Assembly: GCA_964568655.1 (NCBI GenBank)
Contig: CAZMRG010000029.1
Location: 1-29,916, forward strand
DNA from: CAWFKW01 sp964568655
GTDB lineage: Bacteria; Bacteroidota; Ignavibacteria; Tepidaquicellales; OLB5
DNA: 29,916 bases
Reading direction: 5' to 3'
This document shows, one piece after another, positions 8,472 to 16,449 of the stretch; positions within the stretch are counted from its first letter, which is position 1; each line of letters starts with the position of its first letter. A program made the position numbers and the translations under genes. The notes under the pieces are model-generated. The model was not told the DNA's origin. It made no database searches and saw only the letters and a list, made by a program, of their open reading frames with translations.

Positions 8472-9872
8472 TTATAGTCTTTTTTTATAATTCAAAGATG
8501 AAAATGTTAAAGTATATTCAGTCCCGTTTTCGGAATTTAAACGTATTTGTCCATCCAGCTGGTTTACTAAAGTGTTTATTAATTGTAATCCCATTGATTC
8601 AGCGTTCTTAAAATTGACGGCGTTGTTAAAGCCAATCCCATTATCTTTAATATTCAGAACATATCTGTCATCTTCCGTTTTTTTGAAATCCAGTATAATT
8701 TCAGGTTTAATAATTCCTTTAAAAGCGTGTTTTATAGAGTTGGAAATAATTTCGTTTATGATGAGCCCGCATGGTAATGCTGTTTCCATATCCAATTCAA
8801 TCTTATCGCTTATTACGCTGAATGATATTGAATCCTGATTTATTCCGTAAATATAGAACAGCTGCTGAGTTAATTGTTCAGCGTAGTTTTTGATATCTAT
8901 TCTTGAAAGAAATTCCGATTGATAAAACTGTTTATGAATTATTGTCATTGCAATAACCCTGGTTCTCAGGTCTTTTAAAATATCGGTTATAAAAGGATCG
9001 CTTAATTTGTTTGTTTGAAGCTGCAGCAAGCTTGAAATTATCTGCAGGTTATTTTTAACCCTGTGATGTATTTCTTTAAGCAGCGTTTCTTTTTCTCTTA
9101 AAGAATTCCTTATCGATTCCTCGGATTTTTTACGTTCGGTTATGTCTCTTACTAATCCAAGAATTTCGTTTATCTTATCTCCTGTGTATAATGGGGTTAT
9201 AAGAACTTCCCCGGTAAAATATTCGCCATTCTTGCACAAGAATCTGACTTCATTGGGTTTGGAAATATTTCCATCAAAAGTGTTTCTGAAATTCTGTTCA
9301 GCCTTAGCCATATCATCCGGGTGCACTAATCTCTTAAACTCTATTCCAATCCATTTTTTGGCGCTCCATCCCGTAATTTCTTCAAATGCGGAATTGAGCG
9401 ATGTAAATTTTCCATCAACAGTAATTGTAGATATTATGTCCCTGGCAGATTCAATTAATGTTCCATACCTTTCTTCTGCTTTTTTTCTTTTTTCCTTTTG
9501 GGATGTTTCCTCTAGAGCCCTGTATATAGTAGGAAGAAGCCTTGTTAGCTTGTTTTTGAGCACGTAATCAGTTGCGCCCTGTTTCAAAGATTCAACGGCT
9601 ACATCTTCGCCTAATGTTCCGGAAACGAATATAAATGGCGTGTCCGGTTGTATTGCAACTGACTTGCCCAGCGCTGAAAGTCCGTCATATGTTGGAAGGC
9701 TGTAGTCTGAAAGAATTATATCATATTTGGCAGAGAGCAGACATTTAATAAAATCTTTCTCATTTTCTACGCATTTGTAATCAAAACTGAACAGAGCTTC
9801 GTTCATGGTAGTGCAGATCAATTCGGCATCGTTACTATCATCTTCCAGGTGGAGAATTTTTATTGTATCCAT
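8472..9872 (-). CDS. Hybrid sensor: REC-PAS-HisKA_2 histidine kinase
   Basis: A cytoplasmic 466-residue protein without membrane segments. Domains in order: CheY-like receiver (about 4-122; acidic pocket EDD at 10-12, phospho-acceptor D56 in ILSDYSLP, Lys in VLKNKL), one PAS domain (about 130-250, ending LVRDITERKK), the HisKA_2 dimerisation/phosphotransfer helix with EIHHRVKNNLQIISSLLQLQ (phospho-His in HHR), and a HATPase_c domain (NEIISNSIKHAF N-box, DNGIGF G1-box). Having the receiver at the N-terminus suggests that it is itself a target of the neighbouring kinase or modulates its own kinase. It starts 9 nt after the stop of the Rcp1-like regulator and is the last gene of the three-gene operon. 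The sensed signal is unknown. Confidence 0.9.
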   Translation of the reverse strand: MDTIKILHLEDDSNDAELICTTMNEALFSFDYKCVENEKDFIKCLLSAKYDIILSDYSLPTYDGLSALGKSVAIQPDTPFIFVSGTLGEDVAVESLKQGATDYVLKNKLTRLLPTIYRALEETSQKEKRKKAEERYGTLIESARDIISTITVDGKFTSLNSAFEEITGWSAKKWIGIEFKRLVHPDDMAKAEQNFRNTFDGNISKPNEVRFLCKNGEYFTGEVLITPLYTGDKINEILGLVRDITERKKSEESIRNSLREKETLLKEIHHRVKNNLQIISSLLQLQTNKLSDPFITDILKDLRTRVIAMTIIHKQFYQSEFLSRIDIKNYAEQLTQQLFYIYGINQDSISFSVISDKIELDMETALPCGLIINEIISNSIKHAFKGIIKPEIILDFKKTEDDRYVLNIKDNGIGFNNAVNFKNAESMGLQLINTLVNQLDGQIRLNSENGTEYTLTFSSLNYKKRL

Positions 9873-9881
9873 ATTTGTAAG

Positions 9882-10322
9882 TTATTTAGGCGGTTCATTC
9901 AAAAGCGCCCAAAATACGCCAAGGTGTTTAATAGCTTCGATAAATTTATCAAATTCAACCGGCTTAACAACATAAGCGTTTACGCCGTAAGAATAACTGC
10001 TTATGATATCAGATTCTTCCTTAGAGGAAGTTAATATTACTACCGGGATTTTTTTAAGGCTGTCGGTTTTTTTGATTTGCTCCAGAGCTTCCAAACCGCC
10101 GACTTTAGGAAGTTTTAAGTCAAGAAGAATTACAACCGGGTTTCCCGATTCCCTTGTTTTAAATTTTCCGCGTTTGAGAAGATAATCAAGCGCTTCTTCT
10201 CCGTCTTTTGCAATATCTATGAAATTTGCAATATTATGTTCCGCAAGAGCATCCATTGTAAGTTCAAGATCGTTCTCGTTATCTTCTACGACCAAAATTC
10301 TGTTGATATTATTGATTGCCAT
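9882..10322 (-). CDS. Rcp1-like single-domain response regulator
   Basis: A 146-residue stand-alone receiver domain with no output domain: acidic pair ED (13-14), phospho-acceptor D68 in ILLDLKLPKVGG, Thr/Ser in VILTSSKEE, Lys in YVVKPVEF. The ...ENENDLEL-like start, the loop with KTRESGNP and the C-terminal FWALLNEPP are typical of the Rcp1 subfamily, first known as partners of cyanobacterial phytochrome kinases and common beside multi-PAS kinases. It lies 13 nt after the 827-residue kinase and 9 nt before the hybrid kinase, so all three are almost surely co-transcribed. It probably shuttles phosphate from the membrane kinase; no DNA-binding partner is encoded here. Confidence 0.93.
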   Translation of the reverse strand: MAINNINRILVVEDNENDLELTMDALAEHNIANFIDIAKDGEEALDYLLKRGKFKTRESGNPVVILLDLKLPKVGGLEALEQIKKTDSLKKIPVVILTSSKEESDIISSYSYGVNAYVVKPVEFDKFIEAIKHLGVFWALLNEPPK

Positions 10323-10335
10323 TAGTTTGTTATAA

Positions 10336-12819
10336 TTAATTATTGGATATTGTAAAATAAAACGTTGCTCCCTTATTTGTCTCGCTAGCCGCCCAGATTC
10401 TGCCGCCGTGGCGGTTGACGATCCTTCTTACTGTTGCCAGTCCGATTCCGGTGCCTTCATATTCATTATCTCCATGCAGCCGCTGGAAAACTCCAAACAG
10501 TTTCGAGCTGTATTTCATATCAAATCCGGCTCCGTTATCTTTTACAAAAAAAACATTTTCCGCTCCATCTGCGTTCTGGCCTATTTCGATAATTCTGTTC
10601 TTTTTTTTGCTTGTATATTTTACAGCGTTAGATATTAAATTAGTAAAGACTATTTTTAATTGTAACGAGTCTGCGAAAACTTCATGCAGCTTGTCAATTT
10701 TCCATTCGATATTTTTGTCACCTTCAACGTCTTTGTTTTCTTCTATTATTTCATTTACAAGTGAGTTGAGATCCACATTCTTTTTTCTTAGTTCAGTTCT
10801 TCCAACACGTGAGAAATTCAGCAAATCATCTATCAGTCTTGCCATTTTATCAGCAGCAGCTGTAATTTTACCTACAAGCCTGTTGTCTTCCGGGTCGTTA
10901 CTGTTGTTTAGTTTTTTCTGTAGTTTTTCGCCGAATCCCACTATGTGCCTGAGAGGGGCCCGCAGGTCATGCGAAACCGAATAGCTGAAAGACTCCAGTT
11001 CACTGTTGCTGCTTAATAACGCCTGGTTTAGATCCTTGAGGTTTTTCTCAGTATTTTTTCTGTCTGTAATATCCCTAATAGCCGCTGAAACACGAATGCC
11101 TTCTTCAGTTTCAAGCGGGGAAAGGCTGATCTCGACCGGGAATTTGGTCCCGTCTTTCCGTTCGCCAAATAGTTCAATTTCCATTAAACCGCCGATAATG
11201 TTTTCTAAGAAATCATCCCTGCGGTCTAAATATGCGTTTCTGAATTCGCCGGGCATCAAGAGTTCGACTTTCTGCCCAATTAATTCTTTTCTTGAGTAGC
11301 CAAAAAGTCTTTCAGATTCGGCGCTAACAAGTTCTATTTCTCCCTTTTCGTTCACTATTACAATTGCAACAGGCGCAGAATCCAGCAGGGCGATGAATCT
11401 TTGTTCCGCTCTTTTCCTGGCTGTAATGTCGGTTGAAATTCCGCAAATGGCGAATATCTTATTATTCGCGTCATATATAGGAAAGCGGAATGAAATGAAC
11501 GTATGCTTCCCGCCAGCTGAAAACGATTCTTCTTCAAGTTCCAGCGCTTTACCGGATTTCATAACCGTTTCATTATTTTCATCAAATTTATCTGCAATTT
11601 CTTTTGAAAAGAAATCATGCGAGTTTTTTCCGATTGTTTGATTTGAGCTTTTCCCTAACAATATTTCAGCATGTTTGTTTGTCATTAAAAATCGACCGTC
11701 AAGATCCGTTAAATATATTGCTGTCGGCGAATAATCCACTATTGCCTGAAGCCAAGCTCTGCTTTCAGCGGCCGCATCTTCAGCTTTTTTTCTTTTTGAT
11801 ATATCGGTCATGGTAGCGCGGCTCCTGATAAACCTTCCTGAGCTGTCATATATTGCGGTCGCATTTAATAATACCGGAAATGTAGTGCCGTCTTTTCTTT
11901 TCAATTCATATTTTAGATCATTTGCCTTGCCTGTGCTTACAAACAACGCATAATTCGTTTCAAAGCGCTTGACATTTGAACTATCTGCCATCAAATCAGG
12001 GAACTTGATTTTGTCTACTAACTCGTATCTTTCATAACCAAGCCATTTCAGCTCTGTGTTGTTTATCTCAATTATTAAGCCGTTTCTGTCCAATGATTGG
12101 TATCCGCATGGCGCATTATTATACAAATCCATTCTAAGGTCATAGGCATTTCCCAGATTTGTTTCGCTGATAAGTAATTTGTTTTCTGCAGTCTTCCTGG
12201 AATTTATTTCTTTGCTAATAACAAAAATGGCAATCACAACAATTATTATTGCAATAAAAGTTGTTGACGGCAGTATAATGCTTGTTTCAGTCTTCGCTCT
12301 TTGAACTTCTATGTCATATTGGGCGATAAGATTTTCTTCCCGGAGTTTCATTTCGGCTATGTTATTTCTTATCGTATCCATAAGAACTTTGCCTTCATTT
12401 TTGGAAATTATTATTCCCAAAGCGCTATCAAATCCATATTGTCTTCTGGTATCGATTGTTTTACTTAATCTCTCTAATTTTAACTCTATGAGTGAATCCA
12501 AACGGCCGATGTTATCAATTCTCTCATTCAATTGCCCGAAGTATTTTCTTTCACTTTCAATTTTCCCCAAAGCATTGATGTAAGGTTCCAGATAGGCAGT
12601 GTCTCCCGTTAGAACATATCCCCTAACGCCTGTTTCGCCATCGGTTACAAGATCAAGAAGGTTTTCAAGATGAATCGTAACCTGGTGAGCCTGGCTTCTG
12701 TTTCCGGTAGATGTTATTAATTCAGAATTGATCTTGTAAGAGAAGAAGCCCGTCAACAATAGTACAACAAAGCCCAATAAAAGGCTAATTGTGATCTTCT
12801 TTTTTAGAGTTAGTTTCAT
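10336..12819 (-). CDS. Membrane sensor histidine kinase (CHASE3, three PAS domains, HisKA, HATPase_c)
   Basis: An 827-residue kinase. Transmembrane helix 1 (about 9-28) and helix 2 (about 181-201) flank a periplasmic CHASE3 domain (about 37-172), recognisable by DGETGVRGYVLTGD. Three cytoplasmic PAS domains follow (about 222-340, 350-470, 472-592), each ending in a D-I-(T/S)-(D/A)-RK type PAC motif. Then come HisKA with SYSVSHDLRAPLRHIVGF (phospho-His in SHD) and HATPase_c with NLISNAVKYT (N-box), DNGAGFD and GTGIGLATVRRIV. The end of the protein resembles bacteriophytochrome-type kinases that work with Rcp1 regulators, fitting the gene 13 nt downstream. It autophosphorylates in response to a periplasmic or cytoplasmic signal not known from sequence. 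First gene of the operon; 206 bp separate it from priA. Confidence 0.92.
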   Translation of the reverse strand: MKLTLKKKITISLLLGFVVLLLTGFFSYKINSELITSTGNRSQAHQVTIHLENLLDLVTDGETGVRGYVLTGDTAYLEPYINALGKIESERKYFGQLNERIDNIGRLDSLIELKLERLSKTIDTRRQYGFDSALGIIISKNEGKVLMDTIRNNIAEMKLREENLIAQYDIEVQRAKTETSIILPSTTFIAIIIVVIAIFVISKEINSRKTAENKLLISETNLGNAYDLRMDLYNNAPCGYQSLDRNGLIIEINNTELKWLGYERYELVDKIKFPDLMADSSNVKRFETNYALFVSTGKANDLKYELKRKDGTTFPVLLNATAIYDSSGRFIRSRATMTDISKRKKAEDAAAESRAWLQAIVDYSPTAIYLTDLDGRFLMTNKHAEILLGKSSNQTIGKNSHDFFSKEIADKFDENNETVMKSGKALELEEESFSAGGKHTFISFRFPIYDANNKIFAICGISTDITARKRAEQRFIALLDSAPVAIVIVNEKGEIELVSAESERLFGYSRKELIGQKVELLMPGEFRNAYLDRRDDFLENIIGGLMEIELFGERKDGTKFPVEISLSPLETEEGIRVSAAIRDITDRKNTEKNLKDLNQALLSSNSELESFSYSVSHDLRAPLRHIVGFGEKLQKKLNNSNDPEDNRLVGKITAAADKMARLIDDLLNFSRVGRTELRKKNVDLNSLVNEIIEENKDVEGDKNIEWKIDKLHEVFADSLQLKIVFTNLISNAVKYTSKKKNRIIEIGQNADGAENVFFVKDNGAGFDMKYSSKLFGVFQRLHGDNEYEGTGIGLATVRRIVNRHGGRIWAASETNKGATFYFTISNN

Positions 12820-13025
12820 TTATTGCAATCGTTAAGGCTGCCTGATATTCCGGCAGTCGATATAGTGAATGAAAACCAAACCGTACGTGAAAATTGAAAA
12901 TTGAACGGAGAGTGTATCAGTCGTACTTCTGAAATTATAGGTATATATTAACTAATTAAGTAAAGGTTAATTTTGAAGCTAAAGTTTCAAAAAAATGTAA
13001 ATCTAAGTTATTGTTAAATATGCCT

Positions 13026-15569
13026 TTAATAAAAATTTAAGGGGTCCACATCGATGGAGATGCGTTCATTTGAAGAGATTTTACGGCTGTTCAGATAATT
13101 CTCAAGTCCTTTCAATAAATGATCTGTCAGGATGTTTGATTCTGGGTGTCTTTTTATAGTTTTTATAATAAGATGATACCGGTATTTATTTTTGATTTTA
13201 TATATCAGCGCCGGCGCGGGCACCATAATTTCTACACCGTATGAATTTTTATCATTAGATAAATGTTTCAATGTATCTTTTAAATTCAAATATATTTTAG
13301 ATGCCAGCGAACCAGCTTTTGAGGCTTCGGGGCCGCTTACTTCAATTAAAGTCATCTTAGAAAACGGTGGGTAATTTAGTATTTTTTTGATTGAAATCTT
13401 CCTTGTTGATATTTCCTTTTCGAAAAACCCGCGGTAATCATGTTCTGAAATGTATTGAAAGATATAATGATCTTTGTGCATAGTTTGAATCACAACTTTT
13501 CCAAAATCGCTTGCTCTGCCCGAGCGTCCCGATACCTGTGCAAGCAGCTGGTAAGTTCTTTCGCTCGAGCGGAAATCAGGATTCATCAATCCTACATCTG
13601 CCGATATTACTCCAACTAAATAAACATTTGGAAAATCCAGACCTTTGGAAATCATCTGTGTTCCAATCAAAATATCAAACTCACTGTCGTGAAAGCTTTT
13701 CAGAATTTTTCTGTGAGCATCTTTGCCGCGAACCGTATCTGCATCCATCCTTCGTATTCTTGCTTTTGGGAAAAGTCTCTCTATTTCCTCTTCAACTTTT
13801 TCAGTGCCGGTTCCTTTTAGCATCAGATTTTGACTGCCGCATATCTCGCATTTTTCGGGCAGGCTCTCAACATGCCCGCAATAATGGCATCGCAGGTGAT
13901 TCTTAATTTTATGATAAATAAGAGTGATATCACAGTTAACGCACATCTTCACATTGCCGCAATCCTGGCACTCGCTGTAAGCCGAGTATCCGCGCCGATT
14001 CTGAAGCAGTATAATAGATTGTTTCCTGTTCAGCGCTTCATCTATATAAGAAATCAGCTTAGACGATAAAAATCTCTGCTCGGGCGTTTCATATTTTACG
14101 AATTTGCTTGAAGATTTAAGCTCAGCCAGCATATCAACTATTTCAATCACCGGCTGTTTTGTTTTTAAAGCGCGGTGGGGGAGTTCAAGTAATTCATACT
14201 TACCGGATTTGTAGTTATAGAAGCTCTCAAGCGAAGGAGTAGCTGAACCGAGCACAACAACTGCATTGTTTAATTTTGCCCTGACAATAGCGGAGTCGCG
14301 AGCGTTATATTTAGGATTCTTCTCGGTTTGTTTATAGGATTGATCGTGTTCTTCATCAACAACTATAATACCGATATTTTTCAATGGGGCAAATAGCGCT
14401 GAGCGCGCGCCGATAACAATTTTAGTTTCCCCGCTTCTGATCTTTTTATACACATCGAACTTTTGTCCTTCAGAAAGCTTGCTGTGAATCACGCCGACAA
14501 CATCCCCAAAATACACTCTGAATCTGTGTATTAACTGGGGCGTTAAAGAAATTTCTGGAACGAGAACGATCGCCGTTTTATCCTGTCCTGTTAAATTGTT
14601 TATAGCTTCAATGTAGACCTGCGTTTTCCCGCTGCCGGTCACGCCAAATAACAGAAAAGGCTTGAAAGTATTGTTATCAACAAAACTGTTAATTTTTTCG
14701 AGAACAGATTTTTGGTCTGAGTTAAGTTCTTTGATCTTCAGGTCCTCGCCGAATTCGTGTGATATATCCCGATTCACTTCTCTGAGTTCAACCGAAAGGA
14801 ATTCGTTCTTAGCCAGAGTTTTAATTGCCGAAACTGAACCGCCGCTTTTTTTGATCAGCTCATTATGGGGAATCTCTCTTACGTCGTTTTCTATCAGGTA
14901 TTTTAATGTATGTACCTGGCAATTTGAGCGGATCTTATTCTCCTGAATAAAAATGTTAAAGCTGGTTTCTGAATACTCTCTGAATTCATCAAGCAAATTG
15001 AATATAACAACTTTTTCGAATTTTGGCTTTGATCTTGCCGCGGATATGACATTTTCATCTGCCAGAATCCCTTTGCCGGTCAGCGCAGCAACAATGCTTC
15101 GCACATTTTTACTGTTAAGCTTATTTTCCAGTTGCTTTATTGTAAGCGGTTTTTTTGAAAGCGCATCAATTACATCATATTGAAGATCGGTGATCTTTTC
15201 ATGTGATAAGTCCATGCCGGTGTTAATCTGATAAAGGATTTTCGATTCGATCATTGCGCCGCGCGGAAAAGCAGAAAATATAACCTCCCCAATGGGGCAT
15301 ATATAGTAGTTTGCCATCCACTTACAAAATTCCATCATCTCAGATGAAATAATAGGTTCAATATCAAGTACTTCTGTAATAGGTTTTGTGGATTTGAAAG
15401 CTGTTGTTTCGGGAAAGTCCATTACAACGCCCGTAACGGTTCTTTTGCCCAGCGGCGCCAGCACTCTTGACCCTGGCTTTATGATATCGAGGAAATCATT
15501 CGGGATGGAATAAGTGAAGAGCGAATCTACCGGAAGATTGAGCGCTATATTTGCGAATTTCCTGTCCAT
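13026..15569 (-). CDS. priA: Primosomal protein N' (PriA helicase)
   Basis: 847 residues from the ATG at 15569; a TTG immediately before it (15572) would add one Met and is less likely. Order: N-terminal 3'-DNA-binding domain (NIALNLPVDSLFTYSIP; APLGKRTVTGVV), a winged-helix region, then a superfamily 2 helicase core with Walker A GVTGSGKT (about residue 320) and Walker B DEEHDQSYK, and motif VVLGSATPS. The zinc-binding insertion has paired cysteines: CQDCGNVKMCVNC and CHYCGHVESLPEKCEICG. Later motifs: GTGTEKVEEE, LIGTQMISKGLDFPNV, QVSGRSGR. PriA reloads the replicative helicase at stalled forks. It follows the trxB terminator and is probably transcribed on its own. Confidence 0.97.
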   Translation of the reverse strand: MDRKFANIALNLPVDSLFTYSIPNDFLDIIKPGSRVLAPLGKRTVTGVVMDFPETTAFKSTKPITEVLDIEPIISSEMMEFCKWMANYYICPIGEVIFSAFPRGAMIESKILYQINTGMDLSHEKITDLQYDVIDALSKKPLTIKQLENKLNSKNVRSIVAALTGKGILADENVISAARSKPKFEKVVIFNLLDEFREYSETSFNIFIQENKIRSNCQVHTLKYLIENDVREIPHNELIKKSGGSVSAIKTLAKNEFLSVELREVNRDISHEFGEDLKIKELNSDQKSVLEKINSFVDNNTFKPFLLFGVTGSGKTQVYIEAINNLTGQDKTAIVLVPEISLTPQLIHRFRVYFGDVVGVIHSKLSEGQKFDVYKKIRSGETKIVIGARSALFAPLKNIGIIVVDEEHDQSYKQTEKNPKYNARDSAIVRAKLNNAVVVLGSATPSLESFYNYKSGKYELLELPHRALKTKQPVIEIVDMLAELKSSSKFVKYETPEQRFLSSKLISYIDEALNRKQSIILLQNRRGYSAYSECQDCGNVKMCVNCDITLIYHKIKNHLRCHYCGHVESLPEKCEICGSQNLMLKGTGTEKVEEEIERLFPKARIRRMDADTVRGKDAHRKILKSFHDSEFDILIGTQMISKGLDFPNVYLVGVISADVGLMNPDFRSSERTYQLLAQVSGRSGRASDFGKVVIQTMHKDHYIFQYISEHDYRGFFEKEISTRKISIKKILNYPPFSKMTLIEVSGPEASKAGSLASKIYLNLKDTLKHLSNDKNSYGVEIMVPAPALIYKIKNKYRYHLIIKTIKRHPESNILTDHLLKGLENYLNSRKISSNERISIDVDPLNFY

Positions 15570-15598
15570 CAATTGTTAATATAACTATTACGGATACT

Positions 15599-15640
15599 AA
15601 AAAAGAAGGGACTGAAACATCTTCTGTCACAGTCCCTTTG
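15599..15640 (-). terminator. Rho-independent terminator downstream of trxB
   Basis: A perfect 9-bp stem, AAGGGACTG (15606-15614) against CAGTCCCTT (15630-15638), with a 15-nt loop. On the minus strand it is followed by CTTTTTT, so it ends transcripts from trxB before priA. On the plus strand A-rich rather than T-rich sequence follows. Confidence 0.85.
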
Positions 15641-15656
15641 AAAAAAATAATATTAT

Positions 15657-16430
15657 TTAACCNNNNNNNNNNNNNNNNNNNNNNNNNNNNNNNNNNNNNN
15701 NNNNNNNNNNNNNNNNNNNNNNNNNNNNNNNNNNNNNNNNNNNNNNNNNNNNNNNNNNNNNNTTCGCGCCGGTGACCCTTTTCTTTCCGTGTTCATTCAC
15801 CCCAAGCACTTCATCAAGCACAGTATCGGTAATCAATTTTATTTTAGGATTTTTCTCGGCTCTATCCAGCATGATCTTTGATGCGCGGAATTCTTCGCGC
15901 CTGTGAACGATTGAAACCTCTTTACCGAACTTGGTCAGGTAACTTGCTTCTTCCATTGCGGTATCGCCGCCGCCTATTACAATTATTCTTTGGTCCTTAA
16001 AAAAGAAACCATCGCAGGTTGCGCAGGCTGAAACTCCGTAGCCCATGTATTCATTTTCAGAATCAAGCCCAAGCAGCTTAGCTGAAGCCCCCGTTGCAAT
16101 AATTACTGAATTGGCAAGATGCTCTTCCCCGCTAACCGAAATTTTAAACGGCGGTTTTGAAAAATCAACTTTTTCGACGATGTTAAACCGGCAATCTGCG
16201 CCAAAACGCTGCGCCTGTTTTCTCATGATGTCCATCAATTCCGGGCCCATGATGCCGTGTTCAAAACCCGGGTAATTTTCAACTTCTGTTGTAATTGTTA
16301 ATTGTCCGCCCGGCTGCAATCCTTCAAATACGAGCGGTTTCAGATTTGCCCTGCCCGTGTAAAGCGCAGCAGTCAATCCTGCAGGGCCGGAACCTATGAT
16401 AATTACATTGTGAATCATTTTATCAGTCAT
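15657..16430 (-). CDS. trxB: Thioredoxin reductase (C-terminal part lost in assembly gap)
   Basis: The visible 222 residues form most of a low-molecular-weight thioredoxin reductase, an FAD enzyme passing electrons from NADPH to thioredoxin. Seen: FAD-binding IIGSGPAGLTAALYTGRAN near the N-terminus, QPGGQL, the redox-active CATC (C136, C139) in GVSACATCDGFF, the NADPH Rossmann motif VIGGGDTAMEEA, and HRREEFRAS that contacts the NADPH phosphate. The C-terminal FAD part (GVFAAGD region) falls in the N-gap; the end at 15657 is only what results from treating the gap as 100 nt and is uncertain. The gene starts 19 nt after the TPR gene, so they likely form an operon ended by the hairpin at 15599-15640. 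Confidence 0.93.
   Translation of the reverse strand: MTDKMIHNVIIIGSGPAGLTAALYTGRANLKPLVFEGLQPGGQLTITTEVENYPGFEHGIMGPELMDIMRKQAQRFGADCRFNIVEKVDFSKPPFKISVSGEEHLANSVIIATGASAKLLGLDSENEYMGYGVSACATCDGFFFKDQRIIVIGGGDTAMEEASYLTKFGKEVSIVHRREEFRASKIMLDRAEKNPKIKLITDTVLDEVLGVNEHGKKRVTGAXXXXXXXXXXXXXXXXXXXXXXXXXXXXXXXXXXG
15663..15762. other. Assembly gap of 100 N inside trxB
   Basis: One hundred consecutive N, the usual placeholder for a scaffold gap. Sequence on the right is trxB coding; on the left is the presumed trxB tail or 3' region and its terminator. About 85-100 residues of TrxB are missing, so the true gap is probably nearer 250-300 bp than 100. Confidence 0.97.
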
Positions 16431-16449
16431 TTTATACCAGGATGTTTAG

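Noticed and set aside
9142..9567. 141-residue plus-strand frame inside the hybrid kinase gene
   Set aside because: Antisense to well-conserved PAS/receiver coding sequence; no support of its own.
10415..10984. 189-residue plus-strand frame inside the sensor kinase gene
   Set aside because: Antisense to the HATPase/HisKA coding region, low-complexity Ser/Phe composition, no start signal.
12835..12860. CTGCC...GGCAG hairpin upstream of the sensor kinase gene
   Set aside because: Only 5 bp with a long loop and no T-tract; not enough for a terminator or operator.
15551..15775. Plus-strand frame running through the N-gap
   Set aside because: It exists only because N was translated as X; it overlaps priA start and the trxB terminator.
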